NCBI RefSeq assembly: GCF_019104725.1
Contig: NZ_JAHRXF010000043.1
Location: 1 to 54,810, forward strand
Reading direction: 5' to 3'
Source of the DNA: Streptomyces corallincola
Lineage (GTDB): Bacteria; Actinomycetota; Actinomycetes; Streptomycetales; Streptomycetaceae
Length of the DNA stretch: 54,810 bases
Both the position numbers and the translations under genes were made by a program. Positions within the stretch are counted from its first letter, which is position 1, and each line of letters opens with the position of its first letter. Of this stretch, positions 29,285 through 37,807 are shown in pieces. Below the pieces are notes generated by a model that saw nothing but the letters and a program-made list of their open reading frames with translations, ran no database searches and was not told where the DNA came from.

Positions 29285-30166
29285 ATGCGGGTGGGCGTAC
29301 ACATCAACCGGTTCGGCGACCCGGGAGGCGGTCCCGAGCTGGGACCGGAACTCGCGGCGGCCGGACGTGCGGCCGAGGCGGCCGGGGTGAGTTGGCTGTC
29401 GGTGATGGACCACTACTTCCAGATGGAGTTCAACGGCGGCGCCGAGGATCCGATGCTGGAGGCGTACACGACCCTCGGCTACCTCGCCGCCCACACCTCC
29501 ACGGTGCGGCTCGGCGTCCTGGTCACCGGCGTGACGTACCGCCACCCCGGCCTCCTCGCCAAGATCGCCACCACGCTCGACGTACTCTCCGGCGGCCGGG
29601 CCACCCTCGGTATCGGCGCCGCCTGGTACGACCGCGAGCACCTGGGCCTCGGTGTCCCCTTCCCGCCGCTGAAGGAGCGTTTCGAGCGGCTGGAGGAGAC
29701 CCTGCGCATCTGCCTGCAGATGTGGGACCAGAACACAGACGGCCCCTTCGAGGGCGAGCACTACCGGCTGGCCGAGACCATCTGCCACCCGGCTCCGCTC
29801 AGCAGCCCGCACCCCGAGATCATGATCGGCGGCAGCGGTGAGAAGAAGACACTGCGGCTGGTCGCGCAGTACGCAGACGCCTGCAACCTCATCGTCGCCT
29901 CGCCGGAGGAGCTGAGCCACAAGCTCGACGTGCTGCGCGGTCACTGCGAGACAGTCGGCCGGGACCCCGAGACCATCCGCCGCACCATCATCTACACCGG
30001 CGAGCACGTCAACAGCGGCGACCTCGACGGATTCCTGCGCGACATGGACGGTTACACCAAGTTCGGCATCGACACCGTCATTCTCAGCCCGCGCGTGGAC
30101 GAGACCTCGGAGTGGATCGAGCGCTTCGCCGCCCCGGCGGTCGAGCGGCTGGCCGCGCTGGACTGA
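29285..30166 (+). CDS. LLM-class F420-dependent oxidoreductase
   Basis: The 293-residue protein is a luciferase-like TIM barrel: MRVGVHINRFGD, EAAGVSWLSVMDHYFQ, TSTVRLGVLVTGVTYRHPGLLAK, TLDVLSGGRATLGIGAAWY, and HPEIMIGGSGEKKTLRL. These motifs match the F420-dependent subgroup that reduces C=C or C=O groups using F420H2. The substrate is unknown. The MerR-type promoter upstream suggests induction by a stress or toxic compound. The ATG at 29285 is the first with family sequence. Confidence 0.93.
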   Translation: MRVGVHINRFGDPGGGPELGPELAAAGRAAEAAGVSWLSVMDHYFQMEFNGGAEDPMLEAYTTLGYLAAHTSTVRLGVLVTGVTYRHPGLLAKIATTLDVLSGGRATLGIGAAWYDREHLGLGVPFPPLKERFERLEETLRICLQMWDQNTDGPFEGEHYRLAETICHPAPLSSPHPEIMIGGSGEKKTLRLVAQYADACNLIVASPEELSHKLDVLRGHCETVGRDPETIRRTIIYTGEHVNSGDLDGFLRDMDGYTKFGIDTVILSPRVDETSEWIERFAAPAVERLAALD

Positions 30167-30194
30167 CTCCGGAGGAGCGGGCGGTACGTACGCG

Positions 30195-30227
30195 AAGAGG
30201 GGCCGGAGTCGTACTCCGGCCCCTCTT
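30195..30227. terminator. Bidirectional terminator
   Basis: Perfect 15-base arms (30195-30209, 30213-30227) enclose a 3-base loop between two convergent genes. TTTC follows on the plus strand. Confidence 0.85.
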
Positions 30228-30286
30228 TCGGGGTGTGCGGCGGGTGCCGTCGCGGCGACGGCACCGGTGCGCCACGCGTCGCGGGA

Positions 30287-30850
30287 TCAGACCGCGGAGA
30301 CCTGGCCCACGACACCGTGCAGACGGCCGACGACATCGGTCAGCTGCTCGACGACCTCGGCGTCGTCCGACGGGTGGGTCTCGGCGAAGCGGGTCAGGGA
30401 ACCGGGGATCGAGAGCTTGATCTCCTCGACGACCTTGCCACCGGCCAGGCCGACCGACTTACGGGCCTCGTCCTGCGCCCACACGCCGCCGTACTGGCCG
30501 AACGCGGTGCCGACGACGGCGACGGGCTTACCGGCGAAGGTGCTGGCGCCGTAGGGGCGGGACAGCCAGTCGATGGCGTTCTTCAGGACGCCGGGGATCG
30601 AGCCGTTGTACTCGGGGGAGAACAGCAGGAACGCGTCGGCGGCGTTGGCGGCGGCCCGGAGCTTGGCGGCCGGGGCCGGTACGTTCCCCTCGACGTCGAT
30701 GTCCTCGTTGTAGAACGGGATGTCGGCCAGGCCCTCGAAGATCTCGATCTCGGCACCCTCGGGGGCGAGCTTCACGGCCGCCTCGGCGAGCTGGCGGTTG
30801 GTCGAACCGGCGCGGAGGCTGCCGACGAGGGCGACGATGCGAACAGTCAT
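30287..30850 (-). CDS. NADPH-dependent FMN reductase (quinone/chromate reductase type)
   Basis: The 187-residue flavodoxin-like protein starts at ATG 30850 after TTGGAG. It has the FMN phosphate loop GSLRAGSTNRQLAEAA, DIPFYNEDID, the family signature LLFSPEYNGSIPGVLKNAIDWLSRP and AVVGTAFGQYGG. Such enzymes reduce quinones, azo dyes or chromate with NADPH. It is divergent from a TetR regulator across a gap containing two GGACC-N2-GGTCC palindromes, so TetR control and induction by an electrophile or quinone is likely. Confidence 0.94.
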   Translation of the reverse strand: MTVRIVALVGSLRAGSTNRQLAEAAVKLAPEGAEIEIFEGLADIPFYNEDIDVEGNVPAPAAKLRAAANAADAFLLFSPEYNGSIPGVLKNAIDWLSRPYGASTFAGKPVAVVGTAFGQYGGVWAQDEARKSVGLAGGKVVEEIKLSIPGSLTRFAETHPSDDAEVVEQLTDVVGRLHGVVGQVSAV

Positions 30851-30903
30851 GGTGATCTCCAAGAGAAGCGGAAACGAGGCAGGGAACATCGCTGGAAACG
30901 ATC

Positions 30904-30953
30904 CGGACCGGGGTCCGTTTAAGTTTCTACCAGGCTAAGCGGACCACGGTCCA
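30904..30953. promoter_or_regulatory. Two TetR operators between the FMN reductase and TetR genes
   Basis: CGGACCGGGGTCCG (30904-30917) and GGACCACGGTCC (30941-30952) share the half-sites GGACC/GGTCC with a 2-base centre. The centres are 36 bases apart. GTTT follows the first and AGTTTT the second, extending the similarity. They fit binding by the divergently encoded TetR protein. Confidence 0.7.
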
Positions 30954-30983
30954 GTTTTCTTCCCGATGCTTTACGCTGAGTTC

Positions 30984-31637
30984 ATGCCGAGCGCCCTCCC
31001 GCCCTTCCCGCAGCCCCCGGAGTCCTTCGAGCCGCCCGAGTTGCTGACGGTCGAAACCGCTCCGGACGAGCCGAACCTCCGTGCCGACGCCGCCCGCAAC
31101 CGCGCGCGACTGCTGGAGGCCGCCACCAGGCTGATCGCCGAGCACGGGGTCGCCGGTGTGACGATGGAGGCGGTCGCCGCCGCGGCCAAGGTCGGCAAGG
31201 GCACGGTGTTCCGCCGCTTCGGAGACCGCACCGGACTGCTCACGGCACTGCTCGACCACGGGTCCCGGCAGCTCCAGGCCGACTTCATGGGCGGACCGCC
31301 CCCACTCGGCCCCGGCGCCCCGCCCCTGGACCGGCTCCGCGCCTTCGGCGTGGCCGTCCTCTACCGCTCCGCCGAGCAGCTCGACCTGCAACTCGCCGCC
31401 CAGCCCGACGCGTCCCGCCGCTTCGCCCACCCCTCGGTCCGGGCGCTGCGCACCCACCTCACGATGCTGCTCCGCCAGACGACTCCGGACGCCGACACCG
31501 ACCTCCTCGCCCACACCCTCCTCGGCTACCTCGACCCCGCCCTCATCCACCACCTCACCCGGCAGTGCGGCATGCCGATGGAACGGCTGGAACAGGGGTG
31601 GCTGGACCTCGTGGAGCGGATGACCGGGCGCCTCTGA
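30984..31637 (+). CDS. TetR-family regulator of the FMN reductase
   Basis: The 217-residue protein starts at ATG 30984, six bases after TACGCT (30972-30977), which suggests a leaderless mRNA; an in-frame ATG at 30966 is less likely. A 40-residue proline-rich arm precedes the helix-turn-helix (RARLLEAATRLIAEHGVAGVTMEAVAAAAKVGKGTVFRRFGDR). The C-terminal ligand domain is of the TetR_C type with GVAVLYRSAEQLDL. Two palindromes in the divergent promoter region are the probable sites. Confidence 0.92.
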   Translation: MPSALPPFPQPPESFEPPELLTVETAPDEPNLRADAARNRARLLEAATRLIAEHGVAGVTMEAVAAAAKVGKGTVFRRFGDRTGLLTALLDHGSRQLQADFMGGPPPLGPGAPPLDRLRAFGVAVLYRSAEQLDLQLAAQPDASRRFAHPSVRALRTHLTMLLRQTTPDADTDLLAHTLLGYLDPALIHHLTRQCGMPMERLEQGWLDLVERMTGRL

Positions 31638-31674
31638 GCTGGTGGCGGCGGCCGGTCGGGGCAGGAAACCCCGC

Positions 31675-32826
31675 TCAGTCCTCGTGTCCCGTGAACATGT
31701 CCAGCAGCCCCTGCGGAGCGTCCGCACGGAACATCAGCTCCCCGTTGCGCGCCGACTCACCGGCCGACGTCCCGCTGCGCGGGAACAGCTTCTCCTCGTA
31801 GGCCGCGAGAGCCGTCTCCGTGTCTCCGGGGTGCGCCACGACCGCGAGGGCCAGCTCGGCGCCGTCCAGCAGCGCCAGATTCGCGCCCTCGCCCGCGAAC
31901 GGCGACATCAGATGCGCCGCGTCCCCCAGCAGCGTCACACCGGGGACCCGGTCCCAGCGGTGCCCGACCGGCAGTGCGTGGATACGGCGCGGAATCAGCG
32001 TGCCGTCGGCGTCCGCGATCAGGGTCCGCAGCCGGTCGTCCCAGCCCCCGAACTCCTTCAGCACAGCCGACCTGGCCGCCTCGGAGTCGCTGAAGTCGAT
32101 CCCGTCCAGCCAGTCCTCCGGCGCCACGACGGCGGCGTAGACGTGCAGGGAACCGTCGGGCTCGCGGTGGGCGAGGAAACCGCGGCCGGGACCGAGGGCG
32201 AACAGCATGCCCCCGCCGACCACGGACGCGGGCACCGGGTGCCGCGTGTCCGCGTCCGGGAAGTCCGCCTCCACGAACGACACGCCGGTGTACGCGGGCC
32301 GCGCGTCGGAGAGCAGCGCCCTGACCCGCGACCAGGCGCCGTCCGCACCCACCAGCAGATCGGTGGTGAACGCGCCGCCGTCCGCGAGCGTGACCTTGTG
32401 CCGCCCGTCGCCCAACGCGCGGAAACCTGTCGCCCGGGCACCCCAGCGGACCGTGCCGTCGGGCAGTGAGCCGAGCAGCAGACCACGCAGTACGCCCCGG
32501 TCGATCTCCGGGCGCTCCCCGCTGCCGTCGTCCGGCTCGTCCAGCCGGACCACGCCGTCCCGGCCCATGACACGGACGGCCTGTCCGCCCGTGTGTACCC
32601 GGTTCAGGAACTCCGCGTGCAGCCCGGCCGCACGCAGAGCCACCTGACCGGAGTCCTCGTGGATGTCGAGCATGCCACCCTGGACACGGGCCCTCGGCGA
32701 GGCGTCGAGGTCGAAGACGGCCGTCTCGATGCCGTGCACCTGGAGGACGCGGGCCAGCGTCAGCCCGCCGAGTCCGGCACCGATCACGGCGACGGGGTGG
32801 TGGGGGAGCGAGGCGTCGGTGGTCAT
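31675..32826 (-). CDS. Tet(X)-like FAD-dependent monooxygenase (copy 1)
   Basis: The 383-residue flavoprotein has the dinucleotide motif VIGAGLGGLTLARVL (13-27), the mid motif LLVGADGAWSRVR (DG motif), and the GD motif LLGDAAHLMSPFAGEGANLALLDG. Members hydroxylate aromatic compounds; Tet(X) inactivates tetracyclines. It shares obvious similarity with the protein at 44329-45450 (QGGMLDxHExxGQ, DQPDDG/DEPDDG, HRWDR). It lies 82 bases downstream of a same-strand TetR gene that has an array of operators, so it is probably co-transcribed. Confidence 0.92.
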   Translation of the reverse strand: MTTDASLPHHPVAVIGAGLGGLTLARVLQVHGIETAVFDLDASPRARVQGGMLDIHEDSGQVALRAAGLHAEFLNRVHTGGQAVRVMGRDGVVRLDEPDDGSGERPEIDRGVLRGLLLGSLPDGTVRWGARATGFRALGDGRHKVTLADGGAFTTDLLVGADGAWSRVRALLSDARPAYTGVSFVEADFPDADTRHPVPASVVGGGMLFALGPGRGFLAHREPDGSLHVYAAVVAPEDWLDGIDFSDSEAARSAVLKEFGGWDDRLRTLIADADGTLIPRRIHALPVGHRWDRVPGVTLLGDAAHLMSPFAGEGANLALLDGAELALAVVAHPGDTETALAAYEEKLFPRSGTSAGESARNGELMFRADAPQGLLDMFTGHED

Positions 32827-32908
32827 GGGGGCCTCCTGGTCGGATCGGTGAAGGGAGAGGGGGAGGAGGAGGGGGGAGATGGGGAAGGGTGCAGGGTGCG
32901 TCCCGTCG

Positions 32909-33574
32909 TCAACTCGGCACGGCCGTCCGCTCTATCCCGGTGATCAGTGCCTGGAAGGCCCAGGACAGCCGCTCCTCGGGCTGCCCGGACAGCAGGGTCT
33001 CGCCGACCGCCGCGATGTGCGGGTGGGTTCCGGCGGCCGATGTCTCGCGCAGGGCGCGGATCACCGCGTGCCACTCCTCCGGCCGCTCGTCCCCGGCGTG
33101 CTCGGCGGCGGTGGCCGTGGCGTGCTGGAGCAGTACGTCCACACCCCAGGCCGCCCGGTCGCGTGCGACCTCGCCCTCGTCGAGCAGGGCGAGGAGCGTC
33201 TCGATCAGGTTCAGGTAGTGCGGGCCGCGCGGTCTCACGGTCAGTGCGGAACGGGCCAGGTCCGGGTGGTCGAACAGCATCCGCGTATAGGCGAACAGCT
33301 GCTGCTCCAGCCGCTCCCGCCAGTCCCCTTCGGTGGACACCGGGCCGAGTGTGCCGAGGAGTTCGTCCAGGACGGCCGCGTGCAACTCGTCCGTGTTGCG
33401 CACGTAGACGTACAACGAGGCGGGGCCCGTGTCCAGCTCCTGGGCCAGGCGGCGCATGGTCACCTTGCCCAGCCCCTCGGTGTGCAGGACCGTCAGCGCG
33501 GTGGCGACGATCCCCTCAAGGCTGAGGGCGGGCTTCGCGGGACGCTCACGGCGTGAGCGCGGGGCTGCGTTCAT
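32909..33574 (-). CDS. TetR-family regulator with TetR_C (tetracycline-type) domain
   Basis: The 221-residue protein starts at ATG 33574. The helix-turn-helix is LSLEGIVATALTVLHTEGLGKVTMRRLAQELDTGPASLYVYVRNTDEL. The C-terminal half (DWRERLEQQLFAYTRMLFDHPDLAR) resembles the TetR_C_1 domain. It precedes the FAD monooxygenase on the same strand and faces a LacI gene. Immediately upstream the sequence is full of GAAC/GTTC palindromes, which are its likely binding sites and imply autoregulation of regulator and enzyme together. Confidence 0.92.
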   Translation of the reverse strand: MNAAPRSRRERPAKPALSLEGIVATALTVLHTEGLGKVTMRRLAQELDTGPASLYVYVRNTDELHAAVLDELLGTLGPVSTEGDWRERLEQQLFAYTRMLFDHPDLARSALTVRPRGPHYLNLIETLLALLDEGEVARDRAAWGVDVLLQHATATAAEHAGDERPEEWHAVIRALRETSAAGTHPHIAAVGETLLSGQPEERLSWAFQALITGIERTAVPS

Positions 33575-33588
33575 GCTCCCCACTGTAA

Positions 33589-33674
33589 CGAACATGTTCG
33601 CTACGAACAAGGTCGTCACGAACATGTTCGTAAAGTTCATGCTCGGAAAGTCCACGTTCGTGAGGAACGCGTTC
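33589..33674. promoter_or_regulatory. Array of CGAACATGTTCG-type operators
   Basis: Perfect palindromes CGAACATGTTCG at 33589-33600 and ACGAACATGTTCGT at 33618-33631 have centres 30 bases apart. A related GAACGCGTTC lies at 33665-33674. Single half-sites (ACGAAC at 33603, ACGTTCGT at 33654) lie between. The array sits directly before the TetR start and near the LacI promoter, so one repressor could control both directions. Confidence 0.75.
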
Positions 33675-33730
33675 GTAGCGAACTGAACGACCGTCACCCG
33701 CCCGCAACAGCCGATCGCCGCTCTGCCAGG

Positions 33731-34837
33731 ATGCGGACCGTGATGGTGGAGATCCCGAACCCGTCCCCGTCCCAACTCCCGTCCGCCGGGCCCCGCCCGC
33801 CCGGAGGACCACCGCCCGCGCCCCCCGCCGCCACCCCGCCCCCGACCCCCGCCGCTCCTACCAGCGCCGACGTGGCCCGCCTCGCCGGTGTCTCGCGCGC
33901 GACCGTCTCGTACGTCCTCAACGACGCCACCTCGGTCCGCATCAGCGACAGCACCCGCCGCCGGGTCCGGGAGGCCGCGCGGGAACTCGGCTACGTTCCG
34001 CACGCGGGCGCCCGCAGCCTGCGCGCCGGACACAGCCGTCTCGTGCTGATGCCCGCCCCGCCGGTCCCGATGGGCCCGCTGTACCACCGCTTCCTCGGTG
34101 AATTGCAGACCGCACTCGGACGGCTCGAATACACCGTCGTGCAGCACGCCGCGACCGGAGCCGGAGTGGACGAAGCGGCGCGCGCCTGGGCGGAGTTACG
34201 CCCGGTCGCCGTCCTCGTGCCCGGCACCGGACTGAGCCCGCGCGGGGTCGCCGTGCTGCGCCGGGCCGGTGCCCGCGCGGTGCTGACCCTCGGCCCGGAC
34301 CGCGTCGAGGGCGCGCACGCGCTGCTCACCGACCACGACGCCGTGGGCCGCAGCGCCGGTACCCATCTGTACGCGCGCGGCAGGCGCCGTATCGGTGTGG
34401 TCGTGCCCGGCGAACCGGGGCTCGACGTGTTCTCCCTGCCCCGCCTCGCCGGTGTACGCCAGGCGCTGGACGGCACCGACGCCTCCGTGACCGTCCTGCC
34501 GCTCGCCCCCACCGAGGACGCCGCCGCCGAACTCGCCGCCCGCTGGACCGAGTCTGGCCTCGACGCGGTGTTCGCCTACAACGACGAGTACGCCATGCTG
34601 CTGATGCGTGCCCTCCAGGACGCCGGTCTGCGCGTGCCCGAGGACGTCGCCGTCGTCGGCGCCGACGATCTGATGCTGGGGCGGCTGCTGCGGCCCCGGC
34701 TCAGCACGGTCCGCATCGAGCTGCCCTCCGGCCGCGAACTCGCCGGGCTGGTGGACCGCCTGGTACGGGAGCCCGGCGGGGAACCGGAGGTACGGGACGT
34801 GCTGGGAGCGACGCTCGTCGCACGCGAGTCCAGCTGA
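33731..34837 (+). CDS. LacI-family regulator carrying a TTA (bldA-type) codon
   Basis: The protein has up to 368 residues; starts at ATG 33731, GTG 33740 or ATG 33743 are all possible. A long Pro/Ala arm precedes the LacI helix-turn-helix (TSADVARLAGVSRATVSYVLNDATSVRISDSTRRRV). The periplasmic-binding-like domain has GRRRIGVVVPG, FAYNDEYAMLLMRALQDAGLRVPEDVAVVGADD and the last DNA-contact-linked block STVRIE. Leucine codon TTA at 34196-34198 (WAELRP) is the only in-frame TTA noticed in the window, so translation should depend on the bldA tRNA. The target operon is not evident; no sugar genes are adjacent. Confidence 0.88.
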   Translation: MRTVMVEIPNPSPSQLPSAGPRPPGGPPPAPPAATPPPTPAAPTSADVARLAGVSRATVSYVLNDATSVRISDSTRRRVREAARELGYVPHAGARSLRAGHSRLVLMPAPPVPMGPLYHRFLGELQTALGRLEYTVVQHAATGAGVDEAARAWAELRPVAVLVPGTGLSPRGVAVLRRAGARAVLTLGPDRVEGAHALLTDHDAVGRSAGTHLYARGRRRIGVVVPGEPGLDVFSLPRLAGVRQALDGTDASVTVLPLAPTEDAAAELAARWTESGLDAVFAYNDEYAMLLMRALQDAGLRVPEDVAVVGADDLMLGRLLRPRLSTVRIELPSGRELAGLVDRLVREPGGEPEVRDVLGATLVARESS

Positions 34838-34867
34838 CGCCCCTCGGCCCACGTCCCGTACGCTCCC

Positions 34868-35266
34868 CTACTCGCCCGCCGCCTGCTCCCCGCTGCTCTG
34901 GGCGGCCTGCTGGTCGGCGATGCTCTTGCGCACCTCGTCCATGTCCAGCTTGCGGGCCTGCTCGATGACGTCCGTGAGGGCCGCCTCGGGCAGCGCGCCG
35001 GGCTGCGCGAAGACCGCGACCTGATCGCGGACGATCATCAGGGTCGGGATGGACTGGATGTTGAACGCCTGGGCCAGCTCCGGCTGGGCCTCGGTGTCCA
35101 CCTTGGCGAAGACCAGATCGGGGTTGGCCTCGGCCGCCTTGTCGTAGACGGGCGCGAACTGACGGCACGGTCCGCACCAGGCCGCCCAGAAGTCGATCAG
35201 GACGAACTCGTTCCCCGTCACCGTCTCGTCGAAGTTGTCCTTGGTCAGCTCCACGGTGCTGCTCAT
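34868..35266 (-). CDS. Thioredoxin
   Basis: The 132-residue protein starts at ATG 35266 after AGAGGGAA. It has the thioredoxin fold with active site FWAAWCGPCRQFAP (Cys31 and Cys34), the buried Asp in LIDFWA, and the cis-proline block QSIPTLMIVRDQ. A C-terminal tail of about 20 residues (QQAAQSSGEQAAGE) is longer than usual and polar. It stands alone, divergent from a disulfide oxidoreductase, which hints at a joint thiol-redox role but is not proof of partnership. Confidence 0.96.
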   Translation of the reverse strand: MSSTVELTKDNFDETVTGNEFVLIDFWAAWCGPCRQFAPVYDKAAEANPDLVFAKVDTEAQPELAQAFNIQSIPTLMIVRDQVAVFAQPGALPEAALTDVIEQARKLDMDEVRKSIADQQAAQSSGEQAAGE

Positions 35267-35429
35267 GGCGTGGTTCCCTCTTCCCTGATGTGGGGGTCTG
35301 TGCCGACGGCACAAACACGGCGGTGCCGTCGGCTATTCCGTTGTTCCGTTCCGGGCGGCCGACCGTACGGCCGTGTTCGGCGCGCGTACCCGTGTGGCCC
35401 GCGCGCCAACCACCCACCAGACTGGGCCC

Positions 35430-36860
35430 ATGACGGAAACGGAATCCATCGCGTACGACGTCGTGGTGCTCGGGGCCGGGCCCGTGGGGGAGAACGTGGC
35501 CGACCGCACGCGGGCGGCCGGTCTCTCCACCGCGATCGTGGAGAGCGAACTGGTCGGAGGCGAGTGCTCCTACTGGGCCTGCATGCCCAGCAAGGCGCTG
35601 CTCAGGCCGGTCATCGCCCAGGCCGACGCCCGCATGCTGCCCGGTCTGGCCGAGGCCAACCAGGAACCGCTGCGCACCCCAGCGGTCCTCGCCCGCCGCG
35701 ACGAGTTCACCTCGCACTGGAAGGACGACGGCCAGGTCGCCTGGCTCGACGGCGTCGGCGTGACGCTGTACCGGGGTCAGGGGCGCCTCGCCGGGCCCCG
35801 CACGGTCACGGTCACCGCCGCCGACGGCACCCTGACCACCCTCACCGCACGGCACGCGGTCGTCGTCAGTACCGGCACCCGTGCCGTACTGCCCGACCTG
35901 CCCGGACTCGCCGACGTGCGGCCCTGGACCAGCCGCGAGGCCACCGCCGCCAAGGCGGCGCCGGGCCGGTTGATCGTGGTCGGCGGCGGGGTCGTCGCCG
36001 CCGAGATGGCCACCGCCTGGCAGGCGCTCGGCTCCCGCGTCACCCTCCTCGTACGCGGCAAGGGCCTGCTCAGCCGCATGGAACCGTTCGCCGGGGAACT
36101 GGTCGCGGAGTCCCTGACGAAGGCGGGGGTGGACGTCCGCACCGGTACGTCCGTCACCTCCGTGACCCGCGAGAACGGCACCGTCGTCGCCGTCACCGAC
36201 GGGGGCGACCGCATCGAGGCCGACGAGATCCTCTTCGCCACCGGCCGCGCCCCGCGCACCGAGGACCTCGGCCTCGACACGGTCGGCCTGGAGCCCGGCT
36301 CCTGGCTGGACGTGGACGACAGCCTCCTCGTCGCGGGCACCGACTGGCTCTACGGCGCCGGAGACGTCAACCACCGAGCCCTGCTCACCCACCAGGGCAA
36401 GTACCAGGCCCGGATCGCCGGTGCCGCCATCGCCGCGCGCGCGGCCGGGGGACCGCTGTCGGCCGAACCCTGGGGCCCGCACGCGGCGACCGCCGACCAG
36501 GAGGCCGTCCCCCAGGTCGTGTTCACCGAACCCGAGGCGGCGTCCGTCGGCCTCTCCCTGGCGGAGGCCGAACAGGCCGGGCACCGGGTGCGCGCCGTGG
36601 ACGTCGAGTTCTCCTCCGTCGCCGCCGCGAGCCTCTACGGCGACGGCTACAAGGGCCGCGCCCGCATGGTCGTCGATCTGGAGGAGGAGATCCTGCGCGG
36701 CGTCACCTTCGTCGGACCCGGCGTCGGCGAACTCATCCACTCCGCGACCGTCGCCGTGGTCGGCCGCGTCCCGATCGGCCGTCTCTGGCACGCCGTTCCG
36801 TCGTACCCCACGCTCAGCGAGGTGTGGCTGCGGCTGCTGGAGACGTACCGCGACAACTGA
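35430..36860 (+). CDS. Class I pyridine nucleotide-disulfide oxidoreductase
   Basis: The 476-residue flavoprotein starts at ATG 35430, six bases after CAGACT, without a ribosome site. FAD motif VVVLGAGPVGE (11-21), redox-active disulfide GGECSYWACMPSK (Cys46, Cys51), NAD(P) motif VVGGGVVAAEMA and FAD motif YGAGDVN are present. The active-site end is HAVPSYPTLSEVWLRLLE. This places it beside lipoamide dehydrogenase and mercuric reductase relatives, but the usual GGTCVNVGCIPSK is replaced by CSYWAC. The substrate is unknown. Mycothione or other low-molecular disulfides are candidates. Confidence 0.9.
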   Translation: MTETESIAYDVVVLGAGPVGENVADRTRAAGLSTAIVESELVGGECSYWACMPSKALLRPVIAQADARMLPGLAEANQEPLRTPAVLARRDEFTSHWKDDGQVAWLDGVGVTLYRGQGRLAGPRTVTVTAADGTLTTLTARHAVVVSTGTRAVLPDLPGLADVRPWTSREATAAKAAPGRLIVVGGGVVAAEMATAWQALGSRVTLLVRGKGLLSRMEPFAGELVAESLTKAGVDVRTGTSVTSVTRENGTVVAVTDGGDRIEADEILFATGRAPRTEDLGLDTVGLEPGSWLDVDDSLLVAGTDWLYGAGDVNHRALLTHQGKYQARIAGAAIAARAAGGPLSAEPWGPHAATADQEAVPQVVFTEPEAASVGLSLAEAEQAGHRVRAVDVEFSSVAAASLYGDGYKGRARMVVDLEEEILRGVTFVGPGVGELIHSATVAVVGRVPIGRLWHAVPSYPTLSEVWLRLLETYRDN

Positions 36861-36891
36861 CGCCGCGGGTAAGGCGGGTCTAGCCCTCGGA

Positions 36892-37548
36892 CTAGCCCTC
36901 GGACGGCGGGAGTTCGAAGCCGAGCGCCTCGGCTGCCGCCGTCGGGGCGGGGTGTGCCCAGAACGCGGCGACCGCCTCGTTGGTGGACAACGAGCGCGGG
37001 TCCGCGCGGTCCAGATACAGGGTGCCGTCCAGGTGATCCGTCTCGTGCTGCACGATCCGGGCGGGCCACCCGGTGAACACCTCGTCCAGCGGGCGCCCGT
37101 GCTCGTCCTCCCCGCGCAGCCGGACCTCGGCGTGGCGTGCCACCACCGCCTGCCACCCCGGCACACTCAGACATCCCTCGAAGAACGCGGCACGCTGCGA
37201 ACCCGCCGCCTCGTACGAGGGGTTGACCAGCACCCGGAACGGCTGCGGCACCCGGCCCCGCACCCGCGCGATCTCCTCCGGCACCGGCGCCGGGTCCTCG
37301 ATCACGGCGATCCGCAACGGCACCCCGACCTGCGGAGCGGCCAGCCCCACACCCGGCGCCGCGTGCATCGTCGCGCGCAACGCGTCCACGAAACGGGCCA
37401 GCAGGGCGGGGGAGAGCTGACCGTCGTAACGCGCGGTGGTCCGCCGCAGCACGGGGAGCCCGGCCGCGACGATCGGCAACGGACCGCCGGTGGCGAGGAG
37501 TTGCTCGACGTGTTCGACCAGGGGCACGGGGTGCTGGGGAGATGCCAT
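36892..37548 (-). CDS. def: Peptide deformylase
   Basis: The 218-residue metalloenzyme removes the N-formyl group from new proteins. All three motifs are present: GVGLAAPQVG (66-75), EGCLSVPG (Cys126, metal ligand) and QHETDHLDG (H168 and H172 as metal ligands, E169 catalytic). The start at 37548 (MASPQHPVPLVEHVEQLL) gives the normal N-terminus for the long actinobacterial form. Streptomyces carry several def genes; as this one sits outside the fmt operon context it may be an accessory copy. Confidence 0.95.
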   Translation of the reverse strand: MASPQHPVPLVEHVEQLLATGGPLPIVAAGLPVLRRTTARYDGQLSPALLARFVDALRATMHAAPGVGLAAPQVGVPLRIAVIEDPAPVPEEIARVRGRVPQPFRVLVNPSYEAAGSQRAAFFEGCLSVPGWQAVVARHAEVRLRGEDEHGRPLDEVFTGWPARIVQHETDHLDGTLYLDRADPRSLSTNEAVAAFWAHPAPTAAAEALGFELPPSEG

Positions 37549-37807
37549 CCGGCCAGGATGCCATGCGGGTACGGGCGGCGGGGGCCGCGCCCGGTGCGCC
37601 GCCCGGCCGGGGGCTCGGCTTCGGTTACGGAACCCGGCTTCGACAGGGTTCTCGGCCGTGACAGGGCGCTCGCCTTCGTCCGGGGTGTACGGCGTCGGCC
37701 AGGCGCTCGGCTTCGGGCCGATGGGCGGGGTGAAGTAGCGTGGTCCGGCACCACCCCGGCGAATCCGGGCGGACCGGTGCGCAGACGACGAGGGAGAGCC
37801 GCGGCAG

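Noticed and set aside
34701..37166. 821-residue minus-strand ORF spanning thioredoxin and the disulfide oxidoreductase
   Set aside because: High GC leaves long open shadow frames; the true genes in other frames have full family motifs.
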